Assembly: GCA_017991555.1 (NCBI GenBank) | Contig: JAGOQM010000010.1 | Span: 1-64,000, forward strand | DNA length: 64,000 nt | Source of the DNA: Neisseriaceae bacterium | GTDB taxonomy: Bacteria > Pseudomonadota > Gammaproteobacteria > Burkholderiales > Neisseriaceae | Reading direction: 5' to 3' | In this document: positions 1-9,203 of the stretch, piece by piece | How the letters are laid out: every line of letters begins with the position of its first letter | Numbering within the stretch: position 1 is the first letter of the stretch | The notes under the pieces: generated by a model | The model's input: only the letters and a program-made list of their open reading frames with translations | The model's database searches: none | What the model was told of the DNA's origin: nothing | Program-made: the position numbers and the translations under genes

Positions 1-91
1 CAAGGCTGCAGTACAAAACACCAAATGAAGTTCACCAAAATCCATCAATAATGACATGAATTTAAGTGTCAACTTATTTCAGGACTAGACA

Positions 92-257
92 GGCCACGCA
101 AAAGAAATGACGTCGCCCTCGGCGAAACAAAACGCCCAAATTTAAGTCATGCCTGACTAAAAGTAGCCTTTCAAAATCACTCATGCTTCGGCAACATCGC
201 TATTGATCAGTCGTTGGGTTTCGCCCTGTAGGGCGACAGACTTTCTTTTGCGTGGCC
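92..257. repeat. Inverted repeat pair, possible mobile intergenic element
   Basis: GGCCACGCAAAAGAA at 92-106 is the exact reverse complement of 243-257. GGCGAAA at 121-127 pairs with TTTCGCC at 219-225, with a GGCGAC/GTCGCC block between them in each arm. The two arms are therefore diverged inverted copies about 40 bases long, separated by about 90 bases. Similar TTTCTTTTG...CAAAAGAAA motifs recur between genes in many proteobacteria (from memory); their function is unknown to me. Confidence 0.55.
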
Positions 258-266
258 AAAAGAAAG
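241..266. repeat. Perfect 10-bp hairpin
   Basis: CTTTCTTTTG at 241-250 and CAAAAGAAAG at 257-266 form a perfect 10-bp stem around a 6-base loop. The right end of the larger inverted repeat falls inside it. There is no T-run on either side, so it is not an obvious terminator. Confidence 0.6.
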
Positions 267-584
267 TATGCAAAGAAAAAGCCACCCGACAATCCGCCCT
301 GGCGGGTGCCCTCGCTGGAACCCATCGGGCCGGCGCTAGCAAGAGTGCTCTGTCTCCTATCAAAGCGTGGTCGACAGCCACAAACGATTTGCTCGCTTCA
401 TCCGGCCCGATAGAACCCAGCTCGGCGGCTTTAGCGGGAAATCGGTACTTCACCTAAGGGAAAGGTGGTGAGTTTAAATAATTTGACCATCACCAAACCA
501 TCATTTGGTGTCAAATATATCTCTGGTTGAAACCCCAATTGACAAGGCCCTATAACACGCCCCACCGGGCCACCACCCAACAAT

Positions 585-609
585 AAAAGCCAGCATACGC
601 TGGCTTTTT
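585..609 (-). terminator. Rho-independent terminator of first binding protein
   Basis: AAAAGCCAGC (585-594), a 4-base loop, then GCTGGCTTTTT (599-609). Read on the minus strand it ends in a T-run. It lies about 15 bases past the stop of the first polyamine-type binding protein gene. It would also work on the plus strand. Confidence 0.8.
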
Positions 610-623
610 GCATTAATGATTAT

Positions 624-1790
624 CTATTTACCTGATTTCAGCTGTTGCCACAGGCGCACGCTGTACTTCACCGTTTCCGGGTCTTTTTGCAGCAGCATGA
701 AGCTGTTTTTCAGCACATCGTCGGTCGGGAAAATCGAAGGCTCGTTCACAAACTCCGGCTTCATCAAGTCTTTGGCCGGTAAGCTAGACGGCGCATAGCT
801 AACAAAGTCACCGTTTTTGGCCGCCACTTTCGGATCTAACGCATCGTTGATGTAGGCATAGGCATTGTCGAGGTTCTTCGCGTCTACCGGCAGCATAAAC
901 GAATCCACCCACAGCCCCACCCCAGCCTTAGGCGCAAACACCTTCAACTTCACCCCATTTTTGGCCTCTTCGGCACGGCGTTGGGCAATGTGGATGTCGC
1001 CACCGTAGCCCAAGGTCAGGCACAAATCGCCGCGCGCCATGTCGTCGATGTAGCCAGACGAGCTAAAGCGTTTAATGTACGGCCTCACCTTCCCGATCAG
1101 GTCGACGGCGGCCTTAAGGTCGTCCTTATTGTTGCTTTGTGGATCCTTACCCAGATGGTTCAAGGCAATCGGCAACACCTCATACTGACTGTCTAAAATA
1201 CTGATGCCGCAGCTTTGAAGTTTTTGGGCATAGTCAGGGTTAAACACCAAGTCCCATTCGTTTTCTGGCATGGGCAGGTCGCCTAAGGCTGCTTTCACCT
1301 TATCGACGTTGATGCCGACGGTGTTCATGCCCCAGAAAAACGGCACGGCGTATTGGTTGCCAGGATCGGCCACGGCCATTTTTTCTAGCAGCACGGGGCT
1401 AATCAAGTTGTAATTGGGGATTTTGCTTTTGTCTAATTTCTGATAGGCGCCGGCCTGAATTTGGCGACCAACAAAGCCAATGGTCGGGGCCACAATGTCG
1501 TAGCCCGACTTGCCCGTCAACACCTTGCCTTCTAAGGCTTCGTTGCTGTCGTAGTAATCGTAGCGAATGGTGATGTTACGGGCTTTGCCAAAATCAGCCA
1601 CGGTTTGGGGGTCGACATAGTCGGACCAGTTGTAGATGTTCAGATACCCGCCGCTGCCGCCTTGGGCATTGGCTTCGGGCTGAGCGTTGGCGTTATCGGT
1701 GTCGGCTGAGGCCGCTGGCTTAGATTCGCCGCCACAGGCCGCCAAAAAAAGAGACAATACCGCCGTCATCATGACGTTTTTTTGCATCAT
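624..1790 (-). CDS. Polyamine-type ABC substrate-binding lipoprotein, copy 1
   Basis: Periplasmic solute-binding protein of the PotD/PotF family, 388 residues, expected to deliver putrescine, spermidine or a related cation to an ABC permease. A lipoprotein signal ends in LAAC (Cys about 19), followed by a polar Ala/Asn/Gln linker to about residue 48. The ligand-pocket motif NWSDY is at about 54-58. GYGGD and WVDSF match the later pocket segments of PotF. The pocket serine seen in the other two copies (GPS) is replaced here (APT), so ligand preference may differ. GAGGAG lies 8 bases before the first ATG and supports this start. No permease or ATPase gene is adjacent. Confidence 0.85.
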   Translation of the reverse strand: MMQKNVMMTAVLSLFLAACGGESKPAASADTDNANAQPEANAQGGSGGYLNIYNWSDYVDPQTVADFGKARNITIRYDYYDSNEALEGKVLTGKSGYDIVAPTIGFVGRQIQAGAYQKLDKSKIPNYNLISPVLLEKMAVADPGNQYAVPFFWGMNTVGINVDKVKAALGDLPMPENEWDLVFNPDYAQKLQSCGISILDSQYEVLPIALNHLGKDPQSNNKDDLKAAVDLIGKVRPYIKRFSSSGYIDDMARGDLCLTLGYGGDIHIAQRRAEEAKNGVKLKVFAPKAGVGLWVDSFMLPVDAKNLDNAYAYINDALDPKVAAKNGDFVSYAPSSLPAKDLMKPEFVNEPSIFPTDDVLKNSFMLLQKDPETVKYSVRLWQQLKSGK

Positions 1791-2045
1791 TCTTGTTTCT
1801 CCTCATTTGTTTCTCACACACATGGTTTTTATCGTATTTCAGCCGTGGGGGCCGAACACCGACCGCTTATGACGTTACAATTTATATTATCTAACAAAAC
1901 AAAGATTTGAAGCACCCACTCCGCTCACTCTAGCACGCTTTAAATTGACATTAGTATAATTTATCAACAAAACCAGCCGACCCATTCAAAATGTGGATAA
2001 AAACAGACGCCCTTATCCCCCCCTCGAACCGTCGACGGCCAAACC

Positions 2046-2807
2046 TTACTTGGCCTTCACCTCACCCCAGTACACTTCGGCATCGTAATTAAACGCCACC
2101 TTACCGCCGCGCTGATGGGTACTAAACGCCACGTACAGCGCTTGCTCAAACGCCTCAAACGCGGCCGTGCCTGCCGCTGGCACGTAGGAACTGGACATGG
2201 CGCGCCCTTTAAGCCCGGCATAATCAAACAGCTGCTGGTTGGTAAACAGCCGCTTGGTCAACGGCCCTTCAAAACAGGCCTGCAAGTCGGCCCGGCGCAA
2301 ATTTTGGTGGTTAATCTCGGTGTAATCGGTCCCGTGCGCCTGCAGCAAGGCCTCATAGGTTCGTAAAAAAGGCGTGTCCATCAGGCGGTTATTCCACACC
2401 AGCACCACCTTGCCCCGCGGCTTTAAAATACGCTGAAACTCTGGAATCGCGCGGTCACGGTCGACCCAGTGAAAGGCCTGTGCCATCGTGACCACGTCAA
2501 CCGAGGCCGTAGGCAAACCAGTGGCTTCGGCACTGCCCCGCAGCGACTGCCAGTTAGGCGCGCCCGCCAGCAGCGTTTCTGCCGCCTGACGCATGCCATC
2601 ATTAGGCTCAATCGCGTACACCTGCTGGGTTTGCGCCAGCAATAAAGACGTAAAAATACCGGTGCCCGAACCAATATCCGCCACCACGGCGGTGGCGTTG
2701 ACGCCCACCTCTTCGGCCAAATAGGCCATTAACGCATTAGGATAGCTGGGGCGATACTTAATGTAATCGGTGACTCTGTTGCCAAAACGCTGGGTGCTGT
2801 TGTTCAT
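2046..2807 (-). CDS. Class I SAM-dependent methyltransferase
   Basis: A 253-residue soluble methyltransferase of the UbiE/Methyltransf_11 type. Motif I is ADIGSGTGIF at about residues 43-52, followed by an acidic strand end (YAIEPN), and the post-motif DVVTMAQAFHWVD is typical of the group. The substrate cannot be told from sequence. Related yeast and bacterial proteins include trans-aconitate methyltransferase-like enzymes, but no specific match is claimed. It sits between two polyamine-type binding protein genes on the same strand, with over 200 bases on its downstream side, and looks independently placed. The start has an AGAGGA-like site upstream. Confidence 0.8.
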   Translation of the reverse strand: MNNSTQRFGNRVTDYIKYRPSYPNALMAYLAEEVGVNATAVVADIGSGTGIFTSLLLAQTQQVYAIEPNDGMRQAAETLLAGAPNWQSLRGSAEATGLPTASVDVVTMAQAFHWVDRDRAIPEFQRILKPRGKVVLVWNNRLMDTPFLRTYEALLQAHGTDYTEINHQNLRRADLQACFEGPLTKRLFTNQQLFDYAGLKGRAMSSSYVPAAGTAAFEAFEQALYVAFSTHQRGGKVAFNYDAEVYWGEVKAK

Positions 2808-2890
2808 GACCTAATCCTCTGTGTGCCATCGGTTCAACCACTGTTTGATATGATGAACGCAAGTGCTCGCCTAGTCGAGCCTTAATCATA

Positions 2891-2919
2891 AAAAAACCCC
2901 GCCGAGGCGGGGTTTTTTT
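2891..2919 (-). terminator. Terminator of second binding protein gene
   Basis: A GC-rich stem AACCCCGCC / GGCGGGGTT with a 2-base GA spacer and runs of A and T on both sides. It lies just past the stop of the second binding-protein gene on the minus strand, so it separates that gene from the methyltransferase. Confidence 0.85.
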
Positions 2920-2941
2920 ATGGTGTGTGGTGACTGCTGGC

Positions 2942-4099
2942 TTACTTCTGACCAGACTTAAGGCCTTGCCACTGCTTCACACTGTAACGAACCATTTTTG
3001 GCTCTTTAGGCAACATCACAAAGCCATTTTTCATGTCCTCATCGCTTGGGAAAATCGAGCGATCTTGTGAGAACTGTTTGTCCATCAACGCTTTGGCTGG
3101 CGTACTAGAAGGCGCATAGGTCACAAAGTCACCGTTTTTCGCCGCCACTTTAGGCTCTAGGGCATTGTTAATGTAGGCATAAGCATTGTCTAGGTTTTGG
3201 GCATCAACCGGAATGGCAAAGGAATCAATCCACACGCCAAAGCCTGTTTTAGGCACCAATACCGACAGCTTCACGCCGTTGTTGGTTTCTTCTGCACGAC
3301 GCTTGGCAATGTTCAAGTCGCCACCGTAGCCAACGGCCACGCATAGGTCACCACGGGCCATGTCGTCGATGTAGCCAGACGAGCTAAAGCGTTTGATGTA
3401 AGGACGAACCGCACGCAGCATTTCGGTGGCTTGATCAATGTCTTCCTTGACGCTGCTTTGTGGGTCCACGCCCACATAGTTCATCGCCACAGGGTACATT
3501 TCAAACGGGCTGTCCAACAGGCTGATGCCACAGCTTTTCAGCTTTTGCGCATACTCTGGGTTAAACACCAGATCCCATTCATTTTCAGGCAGTTCCTCGG
3601 TCCCCAAGGCTTCTTTCACTTTGTCGACGTTAATCGCCAAGGTGTTGATGCCCCAGAAGAACGGCACCACGTATTCATTACCTGGGTCGGTCATGGCCAT
3701 TTTTTCCAACAGCGCAGGGTTGATCAACTCATAGTTAGGAATCTTGCTCTTGTCGATTTTTTGGTAGGCGCCGGCTTGAATTTGACGACCCACAAAACCG
3801 TTTGAAGGGCCCACCAAATCGTAGCCAGACTTACCGGTCAGCACTTTACCTTCTAAGGTTTCGTTGCTGTCGTAGTAGTCGTAGCGAATTTTCACCTTGT
3901 GCGCACGCTCAAAATCGGTGACGGTTTGGGGATCAACGTAATCAGACCAGTTGTAAATATTCAACACTTTACTTGGGCCAGCGGCCTGCTCAGTCGCCTC
4001 AGGAGACGGTGCTGGATCAGCAGCTTGATCTTTATTGCCACCACCGCAGGCAGCCAAGAATAACGATGTCACAACCGCAAATAGAACTTTCTTTTTCAT
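2942..4099 (-). CDS. Polyamine-type ABC substrate-binding lipoprotein, copy 2
   Basis: Second PotD/PotF-family binding lipoprotein, 385 residues. The signal peptide ends LAAC (Cys about 18), then an acidic/proline linker, then NIYNWSDY at about 48-55. The pocket segments GPSNGF, GYGGDLN and GVWIDSF are all present, so this copy looks the most complete of the three relative to PotF. A strong AAGGAGGA site precedes the ATG. It is closely similar to copy 1 along its length (SSSGYIDDMARGDLC is shared exactly), pointing to tandem duplication. It has its own terminator and over 200 bases of upstream sequence, so it is probably transcribed alone. Confidence 0.87.
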   Translation of the reverse strand: MKKKVLFAVVTSLFLAACGGGNKDQAADPAPSPEATEQAAGPSKVLNIYNWSDYVDPQTVTDFERAHKVKIRYDYYDSNETLEGKVLTGKSGYDLVGPSNGFVGRQIQAGAYQKIDKSKIPNYELINPALLEKMAMTDPGNEYVVPFFWGINTLAINVDKVKEALGTEELPENEWDLVFNPEYAQKLKSCGISLLDSPFEMYPVAMNYVGVDPQSSVKEDIDQATEMLRAVRPYIKRFSSSGYIDDMARGDLCVAVGYGGDLNIAKRRAEETNNGVKLSVLVPKTGFGVWIDSFAIPVDAQNLDNAYAYINNALEPKVAAKNGDFVTYAPSSTPAKALMDKQFSQDRSIFPSDEDMKNGFVMLPKEPKMVRYSVKQWQGLKSGQK

Positions 4100-4305
4100 T
4101 ATTCCTCCTTGAGGATTTCTTCAAACAAGATACAAATACACAAAATAACCGAGACCATCATGGCCATGGGCGTCATTAAACGTTTATTTCACGTTTGTGA
4201 CAAGTATTATTCAATAATACGCCGAAATTGACACCCTAGCATGCTTGATGCACACCACAAAGGCAACAGTTTAAGCCTGACGGCTAAATTCGTCAGGCCC
4301 AACCA

Positions 4306-5430
4306 TTACTTACCGCTTTTGATCCTTTGCCACAAGCGCACGGAATACTTGGCGGTTTCGGGCGCCATCGGCAAGATCACAAACCCTCGGGCCAACGCCT
4401 CATCGCTTGGGAAAATAGAGTCGTCTTGAGCGTACTCAGGCTGCATTAAGGCGCGTGCTGGTAAACTCGATGGCGCATAGGTCACAAAATCAGCGTTCTT
4501 GGCCGCCACCGCTGGGTCGAGCATGGTGTTGATGAAGGCATGCGCCTCGGCCACATTCTTGGCGTCGCGTGGAATCGCAAAGGTGTCGATCCACACCCCA
4601 AAGCCAGTTTTGGGCACCAATACCTCAATATTGATGCCATTGCCAGAATCGATGGCGCGACGTTTGGCAATGTTCAGATCGCCGCCAAAGCCAATCGCCA
4701 CACACACGTTGCCGCTGGCCATGTCGTCAATATAGCCACCCGAAACAAAGCGCTTCACGTTTTTTCGCACCGCCATCATGGCCGCTGCGGCGCGATCGTA
4801 ATCGGCCAAGTCAGGGCTGTTTGGATTCACCCCGATGTAATTCAACGCCAGTGGGAACATTTCAGAGGGCGAATCTAAATAGCTGATGCCACAGCGTTGT
4901 AGCCGTTCGGTGTATTCGCTTGCAAACACTAAGTCCCAAGGGTTTTCTGGCAAAGGCCCATTCAGCGCCGCCTTCACCTTGTCTACGTTAATAGCCAAAG
5001 TATTGATGCCCCAATAGTTGGGCACCACGTATTCATTGCCAGGATCAACAGCGGCCAGCTTTTCTAACAGCATCGGGTTGATCAAATCATAGTTGGGCAA
5101 CCACGCTTTATTCAACTTTTGGTAGGCACCGGCCTTAATCTGGCGTGGCACAAAGTTATCCGAAGGCCCCACTAAGTCGTAACCCGATTGGCCGGTCAAC
5201 ACTTTGCCTTCCAGCAGCTCATTGCTGTCATACACGTCATAACGCACCTTAATCTGATGCGCCTGACCAAAATCTGCCACCGTGTCGGGATCGATGTAAT
5301 CCGACCAGTTATAAATATTTAATACCTTTGGGGTGGCCGCTGGCGTCGCGGCTTCTTTGGCGTCATTGCCGCAGGCCGCCAGTGCCGTTGTGGCAAGCAG
5401 GCCCAAAAAACGTGCATATTTCATATTCAC
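4306..5430 (-). CDS. Polyamine-type ABC substrate-binding lipoprotein, copy 3
   Basis: Third PotD/PotF-family lipoprotein, 374 residues, with LAAC lipobox (Cys about 20) and a shorter linker than the other copies. NIYNWSDY, GPSDNF, GFGGDLN and GVWIDTF mark the ligand pocket. It differs from copies 1 and 2 in having VSGGYIDDMASGNVC where they have the SSSGYIDD form, so it is the most diverged paralogue. AGGAGG lies close to the ATG. A good sigma-70 promoter is visible upstream at 5502-5530. As for its paralogues, no transport partner is encoded next to it. Confidence 0.86.
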   Translation of the reverse strand: MNMKYARFLGLLATTALAACGNDAKEAATPAATPKVLNIYNWSDYIDPDTVADFGQAHQIKVRYDVYDSNELLEGKVLTGQSGYDLVGPSDNFVPRQIKAGAYQKLNKAWLPNYDLINPMLLEKLAAVDPGNEYVVPNYWGINTLAINVDKVKAALNGPLPENPWDLVFASEYTERLQRCGISYLDSPSEMFPLALNYIGVNPNSPDLADYDRAAAAMMAVRKNVKRFVSGGYIDDMASGNVCVAIGFGGDLNIAKRRAIDSGNGINIEVLVPKTGFGVWIDTFAIPRDAKNVAEAHAFINTMLDPAVAAKNADFVTYAPSSLPARALMQPEYAQDDSIFPSDEALARGFVILPMAPETAKYSVRLWQRIKSGK

Positions 5431-5501
5431 CCTCCTAATTACCGTGATGTCTCATCAACTTATGTTTAAAATAGCGTACGATCCCTTTTTTTATCGTGCC
5501 C

Positions 5502-5530
5502 ATTAGACGTGGATTTTCCTTGATTGACAA
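5502..5530 (-). promoter_or_regulatory. Sigma-70 promoter for binding protein copy 3
   Basis: On the minus strand TTGTCA (5530-5525), a 17-base spacer and TCTAAT (5507-5502) match the -35 and -10 consensus at five of six positions each. Transcription would start about 65 bases before the gene. Confidence 0.55.
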
Positions 5531-5658
5531 GCCATAAACATCAGGATTAAAGTGCCATGCCAAATGCAAGTCTGTGTGATCATGTGAATGCAGGCCGTCA
5601 ACTGTGGCGCTAATGCCTATTTTATGGGAAAATTAACCTTATTTTTGGGCGAGTTATT

Positions 5659-6186
5659 ATGTTAGATAGAGACGGCTATCGCCCCAACGTTGGCATTATT
5701 TTAACCAACCAACGCAATGAAGTTTTTTGGGGCAAACGCATCCGCGAGCACTCATGGCAATTTCCACAAGGCGGCATCAAACCTGGTGAAAGCCCTGAAT
5801 CTGCCATGTATCGAGAACTGCTCGAAGAAGTCGGCTTACTGCCGCAGCACGTGAAGATTTTAGGCCGCACCCGCGATTGGCTACGTTACGACGTCCCCAG
5901 ACACTGGGTCAGACGCGAATGGCGTGGCTCATACAAGGGCCAAAAACAAATTTGGTACCTTTTGCGTTTGGTCGGCAAAGAATCTGACGTGTCTTTACGC
6001 GCCAGCACGCATCCTGAATTTGATGCGTGGCGCTGGCACGACTATTGGGCCCCAATCGAAGAAGTCATCGACTTTAAACGAGATGTTTATGAGGGTGCCC
6101 TATTAGAGCTGTCACGCTTTTTGCGTCACATGGAATCGTTAACCGATTACACCCATCGTTGCCAAGATCAATCATCACAACCTTAA
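5659..6186 (+). CDS. rppH: RNA pyrophosphohydrolase RppH
   Basis: Nudix hydrolase of 175 residues that removes pyrophosphate from the 5' end of mRNA, starting 5'-end-dependent decay. The N-terminus [13 protein letters not shown] is nearly diagnostic for RppH. The Nudix box runs from about residue 38 to 60, with GGIKPGE at its start and RELLEEVG carrying the metal-binding glutamates. The [10 protein letters not shown] segment is also typical. The length is usual for the family. It is followed 46 bases later by parE on the same strand. Alternative names nudH and ygdP apply. Confidence 0.95.
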   Translation: MLDRDGYRPNVGIILTNQRNEVFWGKRIREHSWQFPQGGIKPGESPESAMYRELLEEVGLLPQHVKILGRTRDWLRYDVPRHWVRREWRGSYKGQKQIWYLLRLVGKESDVSLRASTHPEFDAWRWHDYWAPIEEVIDFKRDVYEGALLELSRFLRHMESLTDYTHRCQDQSSQP

Positions 6187-6232
6187 AGGCAGAGCCCCAG
6201 CCCTGCCCCCTACGGGAAGAAGCGCCATCACT

Positions 6233-8212
6233 ATGACCGACAAACAGTACAACGAAAGCAGCGTCCAGATTCTCAAAGGCTTGGAGCCTGTTAAAGAACG
6301 TCCGGGCATGTACACCCGTACCGACAGCCCCACCCACATTTGCCAAGAGGTCATCGACAACGCCGCAGACGAGGCCTTAGGCGGGTACGCCAAAAATGTC
6401 GAAGTCGTCATCCACGAAGACGGTTCGCTCAGCGTGTCTGACGACGGTCGTGGCATTCCCGTGGGCCTGCACCCAATCGAACAAATCAGCGTGGTGGAGT
6501 TGGTGTTTACCCAACTGCACGCCGGCGGTAAGTTCAATAAAAAAGACGGCGGCGCCTATGCCTTTTCTGGCGGGCTGCACGGCGTCGGCGTATCGGTTAC
6601 CAACGCCCTAAGCCATCGGCTTGAGGTCACGGTGAAACGCGAAGGCGGCATTTGGCGCATCGTGTTCTCCGGCGGCGACGTCATCGAACCACTGACCCAA
6701 ATCGGCAAGTGCGCGGTAAAAGACACCGGCACCACTGTACGGGTGTGGCCCAACGCCAAATATTTCGAAAGCGGCCGCTACGTCATCGCCGAGCTAGAGC
6801 GCCTCTTGCGCGCCAAAGCGGTGCTGCTGCCGGGCGTGAAGGTAAGCCTGTCGCAGCTGGGCAGCGATGGCCTTCAGCATGAAAAAACCTGGCACTACCC
6901 CAACGGTTTGAAAAGCTATTTATTGGAATTGTGCGACGATCAAGAAATGGCCGTGCCCATTTTTGCCGCCGACAACTTCATCGACGACGACCACGAAACC
7001 TTTAGCAAGGGCGAAGGCGCCAGTTTTGCGCTGACCTGGATGGAAGAAGGCAACACCGCTCACGAAAGCTACGTCAACCTGATCCCCACGCCTTTGGGCG
7101 GCACCCACGAAGCCGGCCTCAAGCAGGCGGTGTACCATGCGGTGAACAACTTCATCACCCTACACAACCTGTTGCCGCGCGGGGTCAAAGTCCAGTCTGA
7201 CGACGTGTTTAACAAGGTCTCTTTCGTGCTGTCGGCGCGCCTGCTCGACCCGCAGTTCCAAGGCCAAACCAAAGACAAGCTCACCAACCGTGACGCTTTG
7301 CGTTTGGTCGCCAGCGTGTCGACCGACCCAATGGAGCTGTGGCTTAACCAAAACGTCGACGCCGGTAAAAAAATTGCCGAACTGGCCATTCGCCAAGCGC
7401 AGGCACGCCTGCGTTCGGTTAAGAAAATTGAAAAACGCAAAGGCTCCGGCGTGGCCGTGCTGCCTGGCAAACTGACTGACTGCGAAAGCGAAGACGTGCG
7501 TGAAAACGAACTCTTCTTAGTCGAAGGCGATTCGGCTGGCGGTTCGGCCAAACTCGCCCGCGACAAGGCCACTCAGGCCATTTTGCCGCTGCGGGGTAAG
7601 GTGTTGAACAGCTTTGAAGTGCATAAAGACCAGCTGTTTTCCAACTCTGAAATCCACGACATTTCGGTGGCCATCGGCGTTGACCCACACGGCCCTCGCG
7701 ACAACATTGACCTCAGCGGCCTACGCTATGGCAAAATCGCTATTTTGTCCGACGCCGACGTCGACGGCGCCCACATTCAAGTGCTGTTGCTGACCCTGTT
7801 TTATCGCCACTTTCCCAAGCTGGTGGCCAACGGCAACATCTACGTGGCCCAGCCACCGCTGTTCCGCGTCGACGTCAACGCTCAGGGCAAAAACAAGCCC
7901 GCGCGCAAGCTGTACGCCTTGGATCAGCAAGAACTAGACAGCATTTTAGAGCGCCTACAGGCCGAAGGGGTTAAAGAAACCGCCTACGCCATCAGCCGCT
8001 TTAAAGGCCTGGGCGAAATGAATCCCGACCAGCTCAAAGACACCACCATGCACCCCGACACCCGCCGCCTGCTGCAAGTGCGCGTGGGCGAACAGGAACA
8101 AGACCAAACCGACACCCACAGCACCTTCATCAAGCTGATGGGCAAGGGCGAAGCCGCCAGCCGCCGCGCCTGGATGGAAGAAAAAGGCAACGAGGTGCAA
8201 GTGGACGTTTAA
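6233..8212 (+). CDS. parE: DNA topoisomerase IV subunit B
   Basis: ATPase subunit of topoisomerase IV, 659 residues, which unlinks replicated chromosomes together with ParC. The GHKL ATP site is clear: EVIDNAADEA (about 39-48), DDGRGIPVG and GGLHGVGVSVTNAL. The TOPRIM domain shows EGDSAGGSAK and DADVDGAHI, followed by KGLGEMNPDQL and a C-terminal GEAASRRAWME segment. The length fits ParE rather than the longer GyrB. parC is not in the window. The ribosome site is weak (GAAG), so the start rests on alignment of the N-terminus with the family. Confidence 0.95.
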   Translation: MTDKQYNESSVQILKGLEPVKERPGMYTRTDSPTHICQEVIDNAADEALGGYAKNVEVVIHEDGSLSVSDDGRGIPVGLHPIEQISVVELVFTQLHAGGKFNKKDGGAYAFSGGLHGVGVSVTNALSHRLEVTVKREGGIWRIVFSGGDVIEPLTQIGKCAVKDTGTTVRVWPNAKYFESGRYVIAELERLLRAKAVLLPGVKVSLSQLGSDGLQHEKTWHYPNGLKSYLLELCDDQEMAVPIFAADNFIDDDHETFSKGEGASFALTWMEEGNTAHESYVNLIPTPLGGTHEAGLKQAVYHAVNNFITLHNLLPRGVKVQSDDVFNKVSFVLSARLLDPQFQGQTKDKLTNRDALRLVASVSTDPMELWLNQNVDAGKKIAELAIRQAQARLRSVKKIEKRKGSGVAVLPGKLTDCESEDVRENELFLVEGDSAGGSAKLARDKATQAILPLRGKVLNSFEVHKDQLFSNSEIHDISVAIGVDPHGPRDNIDLSGLRYGKIAILSDADVDGAHIQVLLLTLFYRHFPKLVANGNIYVAQPPLFRVDVNAQGKNKPARKLYALDQQELDSILERLQAEGVKETAYAISRFKGLGEMNPDQLKDTTMHPDTRRLLQVRVGEQEQDQTDTHSTFIKLMGKGEAASRRAWMEEKGNEVQVDV

Positions 8213-8312
8213 GCGCAATAGCGAGTGGGCCCAAGCCTAGCCTACCCACCCCAAAAAGCCCGTCAGCGGGCACATCGATTAACATCGGCCCTTAAGCCGA
8301 GCATAAGGAATC

Positions 8313-9203
8313 ATGATGTCACACACTCAAACAAGCTTATTGCCGTTTTTTAGCGTCTTGGCCTTTTCTGGCGAAGACCGCGCCTCGTTTTTACACACGC
8401 AGCTGTCTAACCACATTGAAGACCTGGCCGTAGGCCATGCCTGTTACGCCACCTACAACACCCCTAAAGGCCGCGTCATTGCCAACATGCTGGTGTTAAA
8501 CACCGGTGACGAACTGTGGGTGATGGTCGCCAAAGACCTCGCCGAAGCCCTGGCCAAGCGCCTACGCATGTTTGTGATGCGTGCCAAGGTCAGCATCGCC
8601 CTCAACGACGACCTTGTCGCAGCCGGCGTGACCACCGGCGCCGAACCACAGCAGGCCGGCGACACGCCGCTGCATCAATTTGCCGCCAGCCACAGCGACC
8701 ACGTTTGGCACGTGGCCCTACCCAACCAGTCTGAACTGCTTTTGGGGCAGGCCGAGCATGTCAACGCCAGCCACGATGCCACCGCCGAACAGGCCTGGTG
8801 GCAAACCCAAATTCTGAGCGGCTACCCTTGGGTGAGCCAAGCCACCACCGAAACCTGCGTTGCGCAAATGCTGAACCAAACCGTCCTCGGCGGCGTTCAC
8901 TTCAAAAAAGGCTGCTACCCTGGGCAAGAGATCATCGCCCGCGCCCACTACCGCGGTCAGGTTAAACGCGGCCTAATGACCTTCACCGCCAAGCAAGCCA
9001 TTGCCGCCGGCATGCCTGTGCTGCAAGACGGAGCCGACGCCGGCATCGTCATCAACGCCAGCCCTAACGCCAACGGCTATGTGGCCCTAGCCGTCATCAA
9101 ACACGGCGCCGCCAACGTGGCCTTGACCGTCAACGACGGCCCCATCGTGGCCCAACAGTATTTTTTCAGCACTGAAACCGACGCCAAGGCAGAACAGGCA
9201 TGA
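8313..9203 (+). CDS. ygfZ: tRNA-modifying protein YgfZ, folate-binding
   Basis: A 296-residue member of the YgfZ/GcvT-like family, which binds folate and supports certain iron-sulfur enzymes, including the MiaB tRNA modification step. The family signature KGCYPGQEI is at about residue 202, with its conserved cysteine, followed by ARAHYRGQVKR. The N-terminal segment with FSGEDRASFLHTQLSN matches the GcvT-like fold. The ATG at 8313 is followed directly by a second ATG, and either could serve. Its stop overlaps the next gene by four bases (ATGA), suggesting coupled translation. Confidence 0.92.
   Translation: MMSHTQTSLLPFFSVLAFSGEDRASFLHTQLSNHIEDLAVGHACYATYNTPKGRVIANMLVLNTGDELWVMVAKDLAEALAKRLRMFVMRAKVSIALNDDLVAAGVTTGAEPQQAGDTPLHQFAASHSDHVWHVALPNQSELLLGQAEHVNASHDATAEQAWWQTQILSGYPWVSQATTETCVAQMLNQTVLGGVHFKKGCYPGQEIIARAHYRGQVKRGLMTFTAKQAIAAGMPVLQDGADAGIVINASPNANGYVALAVIKHGAANVALTVNDGPIVAQQYFFSTETDAKAEQA

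Larger units (their letters stand above)
1..584. other. Gene-free leading region with inverted repeats
   Basis: About 580 bases without a convincing gene. Two long overlapping reading frames on opposite strands (about 181-457) have low-complexity, shadow-like translations and no ribosome site, so I do not call them. The region contains an inverted-repeat pair and a perfect 10-bp hairpin, listed separately. The remaining sequence shows nothing I can name. Confidence is in the absence of a recognised gene, not in a function. Confidence 0.5.

Noticed and set aside
181..457. Two overlapping opposite-strand open frames of 84 and 90 codons
   Set aside because: They lie in a repeat-like region, have no ribosome site and translate to shadow-like sequence without recognisable domains.
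1921..1970. Plus-strand TTGACA near TATAAT
   Set aside because: The two hexamers are only four bases apart, which is not a workable promoter spacing.
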